A DNA stretch of 64,000 bases from an uncultured Blautia sp. (lineage in GTDB: Bacteria; Bacillota; Clostridia; Lachnospirales; Lachnospiraceae). The first letter of the stretch is position 1. The number at the start of each line of letters is the position of its first letter. The stretch lies in contig NZ_CAKROJ010000002.1 in the NCBI RefSeq assembly GCF_934372025.1, positions 67,161 to 131,160 of the forward strand. The letters run 5' to 3'. Under the pieces are notes generated by a model, which ran no database searches, was not told where the DNA came from, and saw only the letters and a program-made list of their open reading frames with translations. Of this stretch, positions 26,872 through 34,417 are shown in pieces. Both the position numbers and the translations under genes were made by a program.

Positions 26872-27795
26872 TTATGAAATTATATTAATCTGCTGAGATT
26901 CCATTGATGCGGAAAAGTCATTCATAAGACCGGCAGATTCTCCGTCTTTATGTACCGGAAGAGTAACATCACTGTGAATCGTAACCTCTTTACAGCGGAA
27001 AATGTGGATTCCATGGAAATGAGTGTGTTTTCCGAAGAATGCAGTAGGGAGGCAGAGCAGAACTTTGGGCTTGCTCAGGCCGTCGACAACAATTATATCC
27101 AGATAGCCATCAGAAGGGCTTGCGGCCGGACAGAATTTAAACCCACCGCCTTCGTATTTCTGATTCATGACAGCTGTGAAATAAACCTTCGAAAATTCCG
27201 CTTTTTTATCACTGTCCATGATCAGTGTCATAGGAGATGGCTTCAGAAAAAGCAGCTGTTTTAAAGCAACAAAAAGATAGACCAGTTTACCCAGACCGAT
27301 CTTATTTAAAATTTTTTTCATGGGTGTTACACTGACCTCATGGCAAACACCTGCATCAAAGCCTATTCCGCAGCTGATTGCAAAACGACTGCTGTTAGAA
27401 CCGCAGGAAATATGGGGAACATCCATAGGGTGAGGGCGTCTGTCTGAAAGAATCAGTTCAAGAGCTTCTTTTGGATCCTGTGGAAGCTTCATGCTCCGAC
27501 AGAAATCATTGCCGGATCCGGTTGGAATATAGCCAAAGATAACGCGGGAAAGATCACTGATACCGGTCAGTACTTCCTGAATTGTACCGTCACCGCCGAC
27601 TGCAACCAGTTTAAGAGAATCACCGGGCGGGATGTCAGATGTGATCGATGCGGAAAGTAACGCTGCGTGTCCTTTATATTCTGTAAAAAAAGTTTTATAT
27701 TCGATATGCCGTTCCTGCAAAACAGGTTCAAGATCTTTCCAGATCAATCCGCCTTTGCCCGAGCGGGAGTTGGGATTTATAATAAAATAATACAT
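26872..27795 (-). CDS. Diacylglycerol kinase / YegS-like lipid kinase
   Basis: A 307-residue member of the DAGK catalytic family. The N terminus IINPNSRSGKGG and the nucleotide-binding VAVGGDGTIQEV followed by GYIPTGSGNDFCRSM are diagnostic. Bacterial relatives include DgkB, YegS and related lipid kinases that phosphorylate diacylglycerol or similar lipids at the membrane. The start at 27795 is chosen because GGAGGAAATC is directly upstream; another ATG lies further upstream without one. It is convergent with the glycosyltransferase gene. The lipid substrate is not assignable. Confidence 0.85.
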   Translation of the reverse strand: MYYFIINPNSRSGKGGLIWKDLEPVLQERHIEYKTFFTEYKGHAALLSASITSDIPPGDSLKLVAVGGDGTIQEVLTGISDLSRVIFGYIPTGSGNDFCRSMKLPQDPKEALELILSDRRPHPMDVPHISCGSNSSRFAISCGIGFDAGVCHEVSVTPMKKILNKIGLGKLVYLFVALKQLLFLKPSPMTLIMDSDKKAEFSKVYFTAVMNQKYEGGGFKFCPAASPSDGYLDIIVVDGLSKPKVLLCLPTAFFGKHTHFHGIHIFRCKEVTIHSDVTLPVHKDGESAGLMNDFSASMESQQINIIS

Positions 27796-27986
27796 GATTT
27801 CCTCCATTGTGTTCGCATTTATCATAGCATGTCTGACAGAAATTTACAAACATTTAACACTGCACAGACGGGAAATTTAACGTTTGTTTTTTATACTTTG
27901 CAGAAAGATAAAAAAGAATCTGTTTATATATTTTAAAGTAATAATAGTAGAGAAAAAATGTAAGATAAACAGGCAGGAGGAAATAA

Positions 27987-28652
27987 ATGATCTATCTTGT
28001 AGAAGATGACGAAAGCATAAGAGAACTTGTGGTATATACTTTAAAGAGTCAGGGAATGGAAGCAAAGGGATTTGAACGGCCGTCTCTATTCTGGAAAGAA
28101 CTGGAGAAAGAAATACCGGCACTGATTTTGCTGGATATCATGCTTCCGGAGGAAGATGGAATTTCGATTCTGAAAAAGCTGCGTACCAGACCTGACACAC
28201 GTAAGCTTCCGGTTATTATGTTGACTGCAAAGGGAACAGAATATGATGTGGTCATGGGCCTGGACAGTGGTGCTGATGATTATATTCCAAAACCATTCCG
28301 TATGATGGAACTGATTTCCCGAATTAAAGCCAGACTTCGACGTACAGAAGATAAGGGAGCAGAGGAATATCATCTGGAAAATCTGTATCTCTGTCCGTCA
28401 AAACACGTTGTGACTGTAGATCAGGAAGCAGTAAATCTTACCTTAAAAGAATATGAAATGCTTGCACTTCTTCTGAAAAACAGTGGAATGGTGTTGTCCA
28501 GAACACAGCTTCTTAACCAGATTTGGGGATATGAATTCGATGGTGAAAGCAGGACAGTCGATGTACATGTACGGACACTAAGACAGAAACTTGGAACAGC
28601 CGGAGATCTGATAGAAACTGTGCGTGGTGTGGGATACAAAATTGGAAGGTAG
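27987..28652 (+). CDS. OmpR/PhoB-type response regulator (orphan)
   Basis: A 221-residue two-domain regulator. The receiver domain has the acidic pair near the N terminus (VEDDES), the phosphorylated aspartate at residue 50 (LLDIMLPEEDG), TAKG and the lysine in PKPF. The C-terminal winged helix has LTLKEYEMLALLL and RTVDVHVRTLRQKLG. No histidine kinase gene is adjacent: topB follows downstream and a divergent lipid-kinase gene lies upstream. CAGGAGGAAATAA precedes the start. Its kinase must be encoded elsewhere, or it works without phosphorylation. Confidence 0.9.
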   Translation: MIYLVEDDESIRELVVYTLKSQGMEAKGFERPSLFWKELEKEIPALILLDIMLPEEDGISILKKLRTRPDTRKLPVIMLTAKGTEYDVVMGLDSGADDYIPKPFRMMELISRIKARLRRTEDKGAEEYHLENLYLCPSKHVVTVDQEAVNLTLKEYEMLALLLKNSGMVLSRTQLLNQIWGYEFDGESRTVDVHVRTLRQKLGTAGDLIETVRGVGYKIGR

Positions 28653-28669
28653 CTTACCTTCCTTTTTTT
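28644..28669 (+). terminator. Terminator overlapping the response-regulator stop codon
   Basis: GGAAGGTA (28644-28651) pairs with TACCTTCC (28655-28662) through a 3-base loop and is followed by seven T. The left arm includes the last codons and part of the TAG stop. Confidence 0.8.
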
Positions 28670-28735
28670 ATTGTGATATGATATACTCACATCAAAACGA
28701 ATTAGTAGTATAGAACCTGAGAAAGAGGCACAAAT

Positions 28736-30925
28736 ATGAAGTCATTGGTAATAGCGGAGAAACCGTCTGTAGCAAGAGATATTGCAAGGGTGCTGAACTG
28801 TACCCAAAAAGGAAATGGAAGCCTGGAGGGTAAAGAATACGTAGTGACGTGGGCACTGGGACATCTTGTAACTCTTGCAGATCCGGAAGAATATGATAAG
28901 AAATACATGAAATGGGATATGGAAACTCTGCCGATGATGCCGGATAAGATGAAACTGGTAGTCATTCGACAGACTTCCAAACAGTATCAGGCAGTTAAGA
29001 CGCAGCTGTTTCGAAAAGATATCCGAGATGTTATTATAGCAACAGATGCCGGAAGAGAAGGAGAACTGGTGGCGAGATGGATTCTTGATAAATCCGGATG
29101 TCATAAGCCGATTCGACGTCTGTGGATCTCTTCAGTAACAGATAAGGCAATTCGAGATGGATTTTATAATCTCAAAGATGGCAGAGAATATGATAATCTT
29201 TACCGTGCGGCAGTTGCCAGAGCAGAGGCAGACTGGCTGGTTGGAATCAATGGAACAAGAGCACTGACCTGCAGACATAATGCACAGCTTTCCTGTGGCC
29301 GTGTTCAGACGCCAACACTTGCGATTATTGCAAGAAGAGAAGAGGAGATTCGCAAATTTAAACCGGAAGAGTATTTTGGAGTGACTCTTCAGGCCGGTGG
29401 TGTGCAGTGGACCTGGAAAGATGCAAAGAGTGGAAGTTATCGTACCTTCCAGAAGGAACGCGCAGAAGCGATTCAGAGAGACAGTTCCGGTGCAGCACTG
29501 GAAGTCGTATCTGTGACAAGCAGACCAAAGAAAACGATGGCGCCGGGTCTGTATGATCTGACAACTCTTCAGCGGGAGGCAAACCAGAAATACGGTTTCT
29601 CAGCAAAAGAAACACTCAATATCATGCAGAGATTATACGAGAATCACAAGGTACTTACGTATCCGAGAACGGATTCACGTTATATCGGAAAGGATGTTGT
29701 CCCTACGATCAAAGAACGACTGAAGGCCTGTGGTACGGGACCATACAGGAAACTGGCCGGTGTGTTGATCAGCAAACCGATTCATACAAATGGAAGTTTT
29801 GTAGATGATAAAAAGGTCAGTGATCATCATGCAATCATCCCAACAGAACAGTTTGTACAGCTGGAGCATATGACGAATGAAGAACGCAAAATATATGATA
29901 TGGTTGTACGGAGATTTTTAAGTGTCCTTTACCCACCATTTGAATATGAACAGACCTCCATGGAAGCAAAGGCGGCAGGTCAGACATTTGTGGCAAGTGG
30001 TAAAACAGTTGTAAATGCAGGATGGAAAGAAGTCTATGAAGGTGGAAATGAAGAGGATGAGGAAGAAGAGCAGACACTGAGAGATCAGAATCTTCCGGTA
30101 CTGAAGCAGGGCGAAAAACTTCATATAGATATGAGTCGTCTGACATCAGGAAAAACAAAGCCACCGGCACATTTTACTGAGGCAACACTTCTGGCAGCAA
30201 TGGAAAATCCAGTGAAATATATGTCTTCCAGAGATGCACAGGCAGCTAAAACACTGGGAGAAACTGGCGGACTTGGAACTGTTGCAACCAGAGCGGATAT
30301 TATAGAAAAACTTTTTCACACATTTCTTATGGAGAAGAGAGGAAATGAGATTTATCTGACATCCAAAGCAAAGCAGCTTCTGGAACTGGTTCCGGAAGAT
30401 CTGAAAAAGCCGGAACTTACTGCAGACTGGGAAAAGAAACTGTCCGATATTTCAAAGGGAAAATTAAAACAGAAAGTCTTTCTTGACGGGATAAGAGAAT
30501 ATACAGATGAAATCGTAAGTGAGATCAAAACAGGTTCAGGAACGTTCCGACATGATAACCTCACTAATAAAATCTGTCCGCATTGTGGAAAACGAATGCT
30601 TGCTGTAAATGGTAAGAACAGTAAGATGCTGGTATGTCAGGATCGTGAGTGCGGTTACAGAGAGACAATTTCACGTACAACAAATGCGCGTTGTCCAAAG
30701 TGTCATAAGCGTATGGAAATGCTTGTCAAAGGCAAAGAAGAGACATTTGTCTGTGTATGTGGATATAAAGAAAAACTTTCTTCTTTTCAGGCAAGAAGAG
30801 CAAAAGAAGGCGCAGGTGTTAATAAGCGGGATGTACAGAAATACCTGAAAAAACAGCAGAAAGAAGCTGCAGAACCGGTGAATAATGCATTCGCACAGGC
30901 TCTTGCAGGATTGAAACTGGATTGA
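28736..30925 (+). CDS. topB: DNA topoisomerase III
   Basis: A type IA topoisomerase that decatenates DNA. The 729-residue protein has the N-terminal TOPRIM domain (VIAEKPSVARDIA, then ATDAGREGELVARWI), the catalytic tyrosine at about residue 309 in TYPRTDSRYIG, and QTPTLAIIARREEEI. The C terminus carries two Cys4-type zinc motifs (CPHCGKRM...CQDRECGY and CPKCHKRM...CVCGY), more than the minimal TopB core. GAGGCAC is upstream of the ATG. The next gene begins 86 bases later without a clear terminator. Confidence 0.93.
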   Translation: MKSLVIAEKPSVARDIARVLNCTQKGNGSLEGKEYVVTWALGHLVTLADPEEYDKKYMKWDMETLPMMPDKMKLVVIRQTSKQYQAVKTQLFRKDIRDVIIATDAGREGELVARWILDKSGCHKPIRRLWISSVTDKAIRDGFYNLKDGREYDNLYRAAVARAEADWLVGINGTRALTCRHNAQLSCGRVQTPTLAIIARREEEIRKFKPEEYFGVTLQAGGVQWTWKDAKSGSYRTFQKERAEAIQRDSSGAALEVVSVTSRPKKTMAPGLYDLTTLQREANQKYGFSAKETLNIMQRLYENHKVLTYPRTDSRYIGKDVVPTIKERLKACGTGPYRKLAGVLISKPIHTNGSFVDDKKVSDHHAIIPTEQFVQLEHMTNEERKIYDMVVRRFLSVLYPPFEYEQTSMEAKAAGQTFVASGKTVVNAGWKEVYEGGNEEDEEEEQTLRDQNLPVLKQGEKLHIDMSRLTSGKTKPPAHFTEATLLAAMENPVKYMSSRDAQAAKTLGETGGLGTVATRADIIEKLFHTFLMEKRGNEIYLTSKAKQLLELVPEDLKKPELTADWEKKLSDISKGKLKQKVFLDGIREYTDEIVSEIKTGSGTFRHDNLTNKICPHCGKRMLAVNGKNSKMLVCQDRECGYRETISRTTNARCPKCHKRMEMLVKGKEETFVCVCGYKEKLSSFQARRAKEGAGVNKRDVQKYLKKQQKEAAEPVNNAFAQALAGLKLD

Positions 30926-31011
30926 ATTTCCGCGACAGGAATATGATGGGAATTCATTCGAATAAGCTATGGAAAAGACAGAATAAAACAGACGAGGAGT
31001 GACAGATTATT

Positions 31012-32496
31012 ATGCCAGTATTTGATTTCAGTAATGCAGAAACAGAAAAGAAAGATCCAGTATGTACCTATACGACTTTTCAGTCAAATGAAAAGAAACC
31101 ATCACCTGAAAAACCAATTTTAATTATTGATAATAAAAATCGTCAGTGGAAACATCATTCATGTGGAGTGTTTTCCAATCCAAATCAGAAATCGGCTTTT
31201 GAATTTAAAGAAGAGGATGGGGATATTCCGGCAGATATTCTGAAGATAGACGCACGTTTTGTGAGTCTCGTTAAATGGCTGGGAGAAAACCATATCAGTG
31301 TACGATTATCGGGACAGAACAAAGAGACGGGTTATGCCGTTTATAAGATTCGTGAGACAGCATTTGGAGGTGGAACCAAGCTTTCTGCTGAGGACGGATT
31401 TCTTCAGTTTATGATCGAACGTCTGCTGGCAAGCAATGCACCGGAAGACCTTTCTGAAAATGACGAAGAAGCAGAAGATGGTGATGACATGAAGCTCACC
31501 AGCATTCAGAGTATTACAGATTTTATGGTATGTGCAGGCAGAACCATGCCAGACAATATTCGTCTGTGGGCAAGAAGAAACCTTGCTGTAGCAAAATCAC
31601 ATGAGGTTTCGCAGGAAGAGAGAAGACATGCACAGCGAGCATTGTCTATTATGATGAACATTCAGTGGAAAAATAATTATTTTGAATCTATTGATCCAGT
31701 TGAGGCACGTCGTATTCTGGACGAAGAACTTTACGGAATGGAAAAAGTGAAACAGAGAATTATTGAGACAATCATTCAGATCAACCGTACACATACACTT
31801 CCAGCATACGGACTTCTTCTTGTCGGCCCGGCCGGAACCGGTAAATCACAGATTGCCTATGCAGTTGCCCGTATTCTGAAGCTTCCATGGACTACACTGG
31901 ATATGAGTTCGATCAATGATCCGGAACAGCTTACCGGAAGTTCACGTGTTTATGCAAATGCAAAGCCGGGAATTATTATGGAGGCATTTTCCATGTCCGG
32001 GGAATCCAATCTGGTATTTATTATCAATGAGCTTGATAAGGCTACAAATGGTAAAGGAAATGGTAATCCGGCAGATGTATTGCTGACACTGCTCGATAAT
32101 CTGGGATTCACAGACAACTATATGGAATGCATGGTTCCTACTGTTGGTGTATATCCGATTGCAACAGCAAATGATAAGTCACAGATCAGTGCTCCTTTGA
32201 TGTCCCGCTTTGCGGTCATTGAACTTCCGGATTATACTGCGGAAGAAAAGAAAATTATTTTCTCAGAATTTGCACTTCCAAAAGTATTGAAGCGTATGAG
32301 TCTCAAAAAAGAAGAGTGCGTGGTTGCACCGGATGGACTGGATGCAGTCATTGAACAGTTTGCTGATACCTCTGGTATTCGTGATCTGGAGCAGGCAGCA
32401 GAGCATATTGCAGCAAATGCACTGTATCAGATAGAAGTAAATCATGTGTCTTCTGTGACCTTTGATGCAGAAATGGTAAAAAAACTGTTTGAATAA
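31012..32496 (+). CDS. Lon-like AAA+ ATPase lacking a protease domain
   Basis: A 494-residue protein. The C-terminal 250 residues follow the Lon ATPase module: LDEELYGMEKVKQRI, Walker A GPAGTGKS (Lys278), TGSSRVYANAKPGIIMEAF (compare GHRRTYVGAMPGRIIQ in Lon), sensor 1 IATAND, an arginine finger in LMSRFAVIEL, LPKVLKRMSL and a C-terminal helical lid. The Walker B acidic pair reads Asn339-Glu340 (FIINELDK), where Lon has DE. The protein ends after the lid, so there is no Ser-Lys protease domain. The N-terminal 250 residues are not the Lon substrate domain and are not recognised. Function unknown; it may be a remodelling ATPase. It follows topB and ends at a terminator. Confidence 0.75.
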   Translation: MPVFDFSNAETEKKDPVCTYTTFQSNEKKPSPEKPILIIDNKNRQWKHHSCGVFSNPNQKSAFEFKEEDGDIPADILKIDARFVSLVKWLGENHISVRLSGQNKETGYAVYKIRETAFGGGTKLSAEDGFLQFMIERLLASNAPEDLSENDEEAEDGDDMKLTSIQSITDFMVCAGRTMPDNIRLWARRNLAVAKSHEVSQEERRHAQRALSIMMNIQWKNNYFESIDPVEARRILDEELYGMEKVKQRIIETIIQINRTHTLPAYGLLLVGPAGTGKSQIAYAVARILKLPWTTLDMSSINDPEQLTGSSRVYANAKPGIIMEAFSMSGESNLVFIINELDKATNGKGNGNPADVLLTLLDNLGFTDNYMECMVPTVGVYPIATANDKSQISAPLMSRFAVIELPDYTAEEKKIIFSEFALPKVLKRMSLKKEECVVAPDGLDAVIEQFADTSGIRDLEQAAEHIAANALYQIEVNHVSSVTFDAEMVKKLFE

Positions 32497-32510
32497 AAAA
32501 GTTTAACAGA

Positions 32511-32557
32511 AGAAGCTTTGAAATGTAAAAAATACTTGCATTTTAAAGCTTCTTTTG
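32511..32557 (+). terminator. Intrinsic terminator after the AAA+ gene
   Basis: A 15-bp stem (AGAAGCTTTGAAATG at 32511-32525 with 32539-32553, one wobble) followed by TTTTG. Its right arm overlaps the spacer and -35 of the promoter for the next operon. Confidence 0.8.
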
Positions 32558-32564
32558 ATACAAT
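32536..32564 (+). promoter_or_regulatory. Putative promoter of the preQ1-controlled operon
   Basis: TTGCAT (32536-32541), 17-base spacer, TACAAT (32559-32564). Transcription would start near 32571, about 27 bases before the riboswitch aptamer. Confidence 0.6.
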
Positions 32565-32597
32565 GCAAAATAGTTCGTAAGGAACGACAATTACATA

Positions 32598-32632
32598 ACT
32601 GGTTCGAAACCCTCCCAGTATAAAAAACTAGG
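32598..32632 (+). ncRNA. preQ1-I riboswitch aptamer
   Basis: The 35-base element has the compact preQ1-I layout. Stem P1 is ACTGG (32598-32602) with CCAGT (32615-32619); the loop is TTCGAAACCCTC; the A-rich 3' tail is ATAAAAAACTAGG (32620-32632), which forms the pseudoknot. Loop and tail closely follow known preQ1-I aptamers, such as the B. subtilis one (loop beginning TTC, ACCCTC, tail ATAAAAAACTA). The element senses 7-aminomethyl-7-deazaguanine, a queuosine precursor. It lies between a promoter and a terminator, upstream of a nucleoside hydrolase and an ECF S component. Confidence 0.87.
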
Positions 32633-32638
32633 TCATTC

Positions 32639-32668
32639 AGGTATCTTTCAATCGATGATGCCTTTTTC
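32639..32668 (+). terminator. Riboswitch expression-platform terminator
   Basis: AGGTATC (32639-32645) pairs with GATGCCT (32657-32663), one T-G wobble, and is followed by a T run. It begins six bases after the preQ1 aptamer tail. It is the likely switch element: ligand binding would favour termination before the nucleoside hydrolase gene. Confidence 0.7.
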
Positions 32669-32724
32669 TGTGGAGGATTATTAAAATAATTTTCATAGAA
32701 GAAGGAAAGGTTGGAAGTTTTTTT

Positions 32725-33708
32725 ATGCGCAAAATTATTATAGACTGTGATCCGGGAATCGATGATGCACTCGCAATCATGCTTGCGGCAAATTCACCAG
32801 AACTTGATATCGTGGCAATAACCACAGTTTCAGGCAATGTTCCATCAGATATGGGAGCTGTAAATGCCAGAAAAGTACTGAAACAGCTTGGAAGACTTGA
32901 GATTCCGGTTTATATCGGGGAAGAAGTTCCGCTTCGAGAAGAGTATATCGATGCCAGAGATACTCATGGTATGGATGGATTGGGCGAGAGCTTTTTGCCG
33001 GAAGTAGATGGAGAATGCGAGAAGCAGAGTGCAGTTGACTTTCTGACAGAAATTCTGGAGAAAGAGAAGATTTCTATTATTGCACTTGGTCCGATGACGA
33101 ACCTTGCCAAGGTGTTTTCTAAAAGACCGGAGCTGATTGCTAACGTGGAAGAACTTGTGTCTATGGGCGGAAACTTTAAAAGCCATGGTAACTGTTCACC
33201 GGTTGCGGAATATAATTACTGGTGTGATCCTGATGCAGCAGCAGTTGTATACGATCTTTTTGCGAAAGAAAATAATAAGATTCATATGATTGGTCTCGAT
33301 GTTACAAGAGAAATTGTTCTGACTCCAAACAGACTGGAATATATGTGCCGTCTGGATCCGGAGACAGGAGAGTTTATCCGAAAGATCACGGGATTTTATA
33401 TGGATTTTCACTGGGAACAGGAAGGCATTATTGGATGTGTGATCAATGACCCGCTGGCAATGGCATATTTTATTGATCGCTCCATGTGTGATGGATTTGA
33501 CAGCTTTACAGCAGTGGCAACCGACGGGCTGTGTCGAGGGCAGACAGTCGTTGATTCCATGAACTTCTGGAGAAAAGAACCAAACAGCAGAATTCTTACA
33601 GAAACCGATTCTGAGAAATTCTTTATGTTCTTTATGGAACGGGTACTTAGAAAAAAAGACGGAAGCAGATGGAAAACAGAAGAACTTGGACTTCTGCATG
33701 AACTGTAA
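32725..33708 (+). CDS. Nucleoside hydrolase, probable queuosine hydrolase (QueK-like)
   Basis: A 327-residue member of the inosine-uridine nucleoside hydrolase family, which splits the N-glycosidic bond of ribonucleosides. The calcium-binding cluster IDCDPGIDDALAIMLA is at the N terminus, with LGPMTNLAKVF, SMGGNF, AEYNYWCDPDAAAVV and a C-terminal NDPLAMAYF. The leader carries a preQ1-I riboswitch, and an ECF S component follows 15 bases downstream. In Clostridioides difficile a member of this family (QueK) releases queuine from queuosine during salvage. By context I infer the same role here; general purine or pyrimidine nucleoside hydrolysis is the alternative. Confidence 0.85.
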   Translation: MRKIIIDCDPGIDDALAIMLAANSPELDIVAITTVSGNVPSDMGAVNARKVLKQLGRLEIPVYIGEEVPLREEYIDARDTHGMDGLGESFLPEVDGECEKQSAVDFLTEILEKEKISIIALGPMTNLAKVFSKRPELIANVEELVSMGGNFKSHGNCSPVAEYNYWCDPDAAAVVYDLFAKENNKIHMIGLDVTREIVLTPNRLEYMCRLDPETGEFIRKITGFYMDFHWEQEGIIGCVINDPLAMAYFIDRSMCDGFDSFTAVATDGLCRGQTVVDSMNFWRKEPNSRILTETDSEKFFMFFMERVLRKKDGSRWKTEELGLLHEL

Positions 33709-33723
33709 AGTGAGGGCTGAAAG

Positions 33724-34311
33724 ATGAAAAAAGACAAAAAAATCAATGCTTATCAGATTTGTCTGGTAGCACTTGCGGTAGGAATTAACATTGTTGGCGG
33801 ACAGATTGCTCTTTTTATGAAACTGCCGGTATATCTGGACAGTATTGGAACAATTCTTACAGGAGCAATTCTTGGACCGTGGTTTGGTATGCTCCCAAAC
33901 CTGCTTAGTGGAATCTTTATGGGAATGACAGTTGATATTTATTCCCTGTATTTTGCACCGGTTGGTATAATCACTGGTATTATGAGCGGACTGGTATTTC
34001 GCCGTATGTCAGTAAAAAAAGTAAAAGTATTGGCAGCTGCGGCAATTATCACAGTTCCTGGAACGATTGTTAGTTCTGTAATCAATGCAGTTCTGTTTGG
34101 TGGTGTAACTTCTTCAGGATCTTCTATCCTGGTACAGCTTCTTTCCAAAACACCGCTTGGTCTGACAGGAAGTATTTTTGCAGTACAGTTCCTGACTGAT
34201 TATCTGGACAGATGTATTTCAGTATTCGTCGTAAGTGTATTTGTGACAATGCTTGGTGGAGAACTGAGACAGAGATTAACAGGAAATGTGCATAACAATG
34301 CAATACAGTAA
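33724..34311 (+). CDS. ECF transporter S component, probable queuosine or queuine uptake
   Basis: A 195-residue membrane protein with about six hydrophobic segments, no Walker motifs and the small size of energy-coupling-factor S components, which bind the substrate and dock on a shared EcfA-A'-T module. The stretch VYLDSIGTILTGAILGPWFG is typical of this superfamily. It is preceded by the nucleoside hydrolase (15-base spacing, GTGAGG upstream) under a preQ1-I riboswitch. The S components QueT and QrtT are linked to queuosine-precursor uptake in Firmicutes, so a role in bringing in queuosine or queuine is inferred. The module genes are not in this window. Confidence 0.78.
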   Translation: MKKDKKINAYQICLVALAVGINIVGGQIALFMKLPVYLDSIGTILTGAILGPWFGMLPNLLSGIFMGMTVDIYSLYFAPVGIITGIMSGLVFRRMSVKKVKVLAAAAIITVPGTIVSSVINAVLFGGVTSSGSSILVQLLSKTPLGLTGSIFAVQFLTDYLDRCISVFVVSVFVTMLGGELRQRLTGNVHNNAIQ

Positions 34312-34338
34312 ACTAACTGATAGAATACTATAAAATAT

Positions 34339-34389
34339 AAAGAGGGAGACTGTTCATACAGATATATGTTGAACAGTTTCCCTCTTTTT
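34339..34389. terminator. Bidirectional terminator
   Basis: An 18-bp stem with one mismatch (AAAGAGGGAGACTGTTCA at 34339-34356 with 34370-34387) followed by T. It sits between the convergent ECF S component and GH13 genes. Confidence 0.85.
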
Positions 34390-34417
34390 AAATTCTGTTA
34401 GTTAAGTGCTTGATGAA

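Noticed and set aside
32590..32632. A GGTTCGAAACCC stretch that resembles a tRNA T-arm
   Set aside because: No acceptor stem, D-arm or anticodon arm fits around it. The pairing and the A-rich tail ATAAAAAACTAGG match a preQ1-I aptamer instead.
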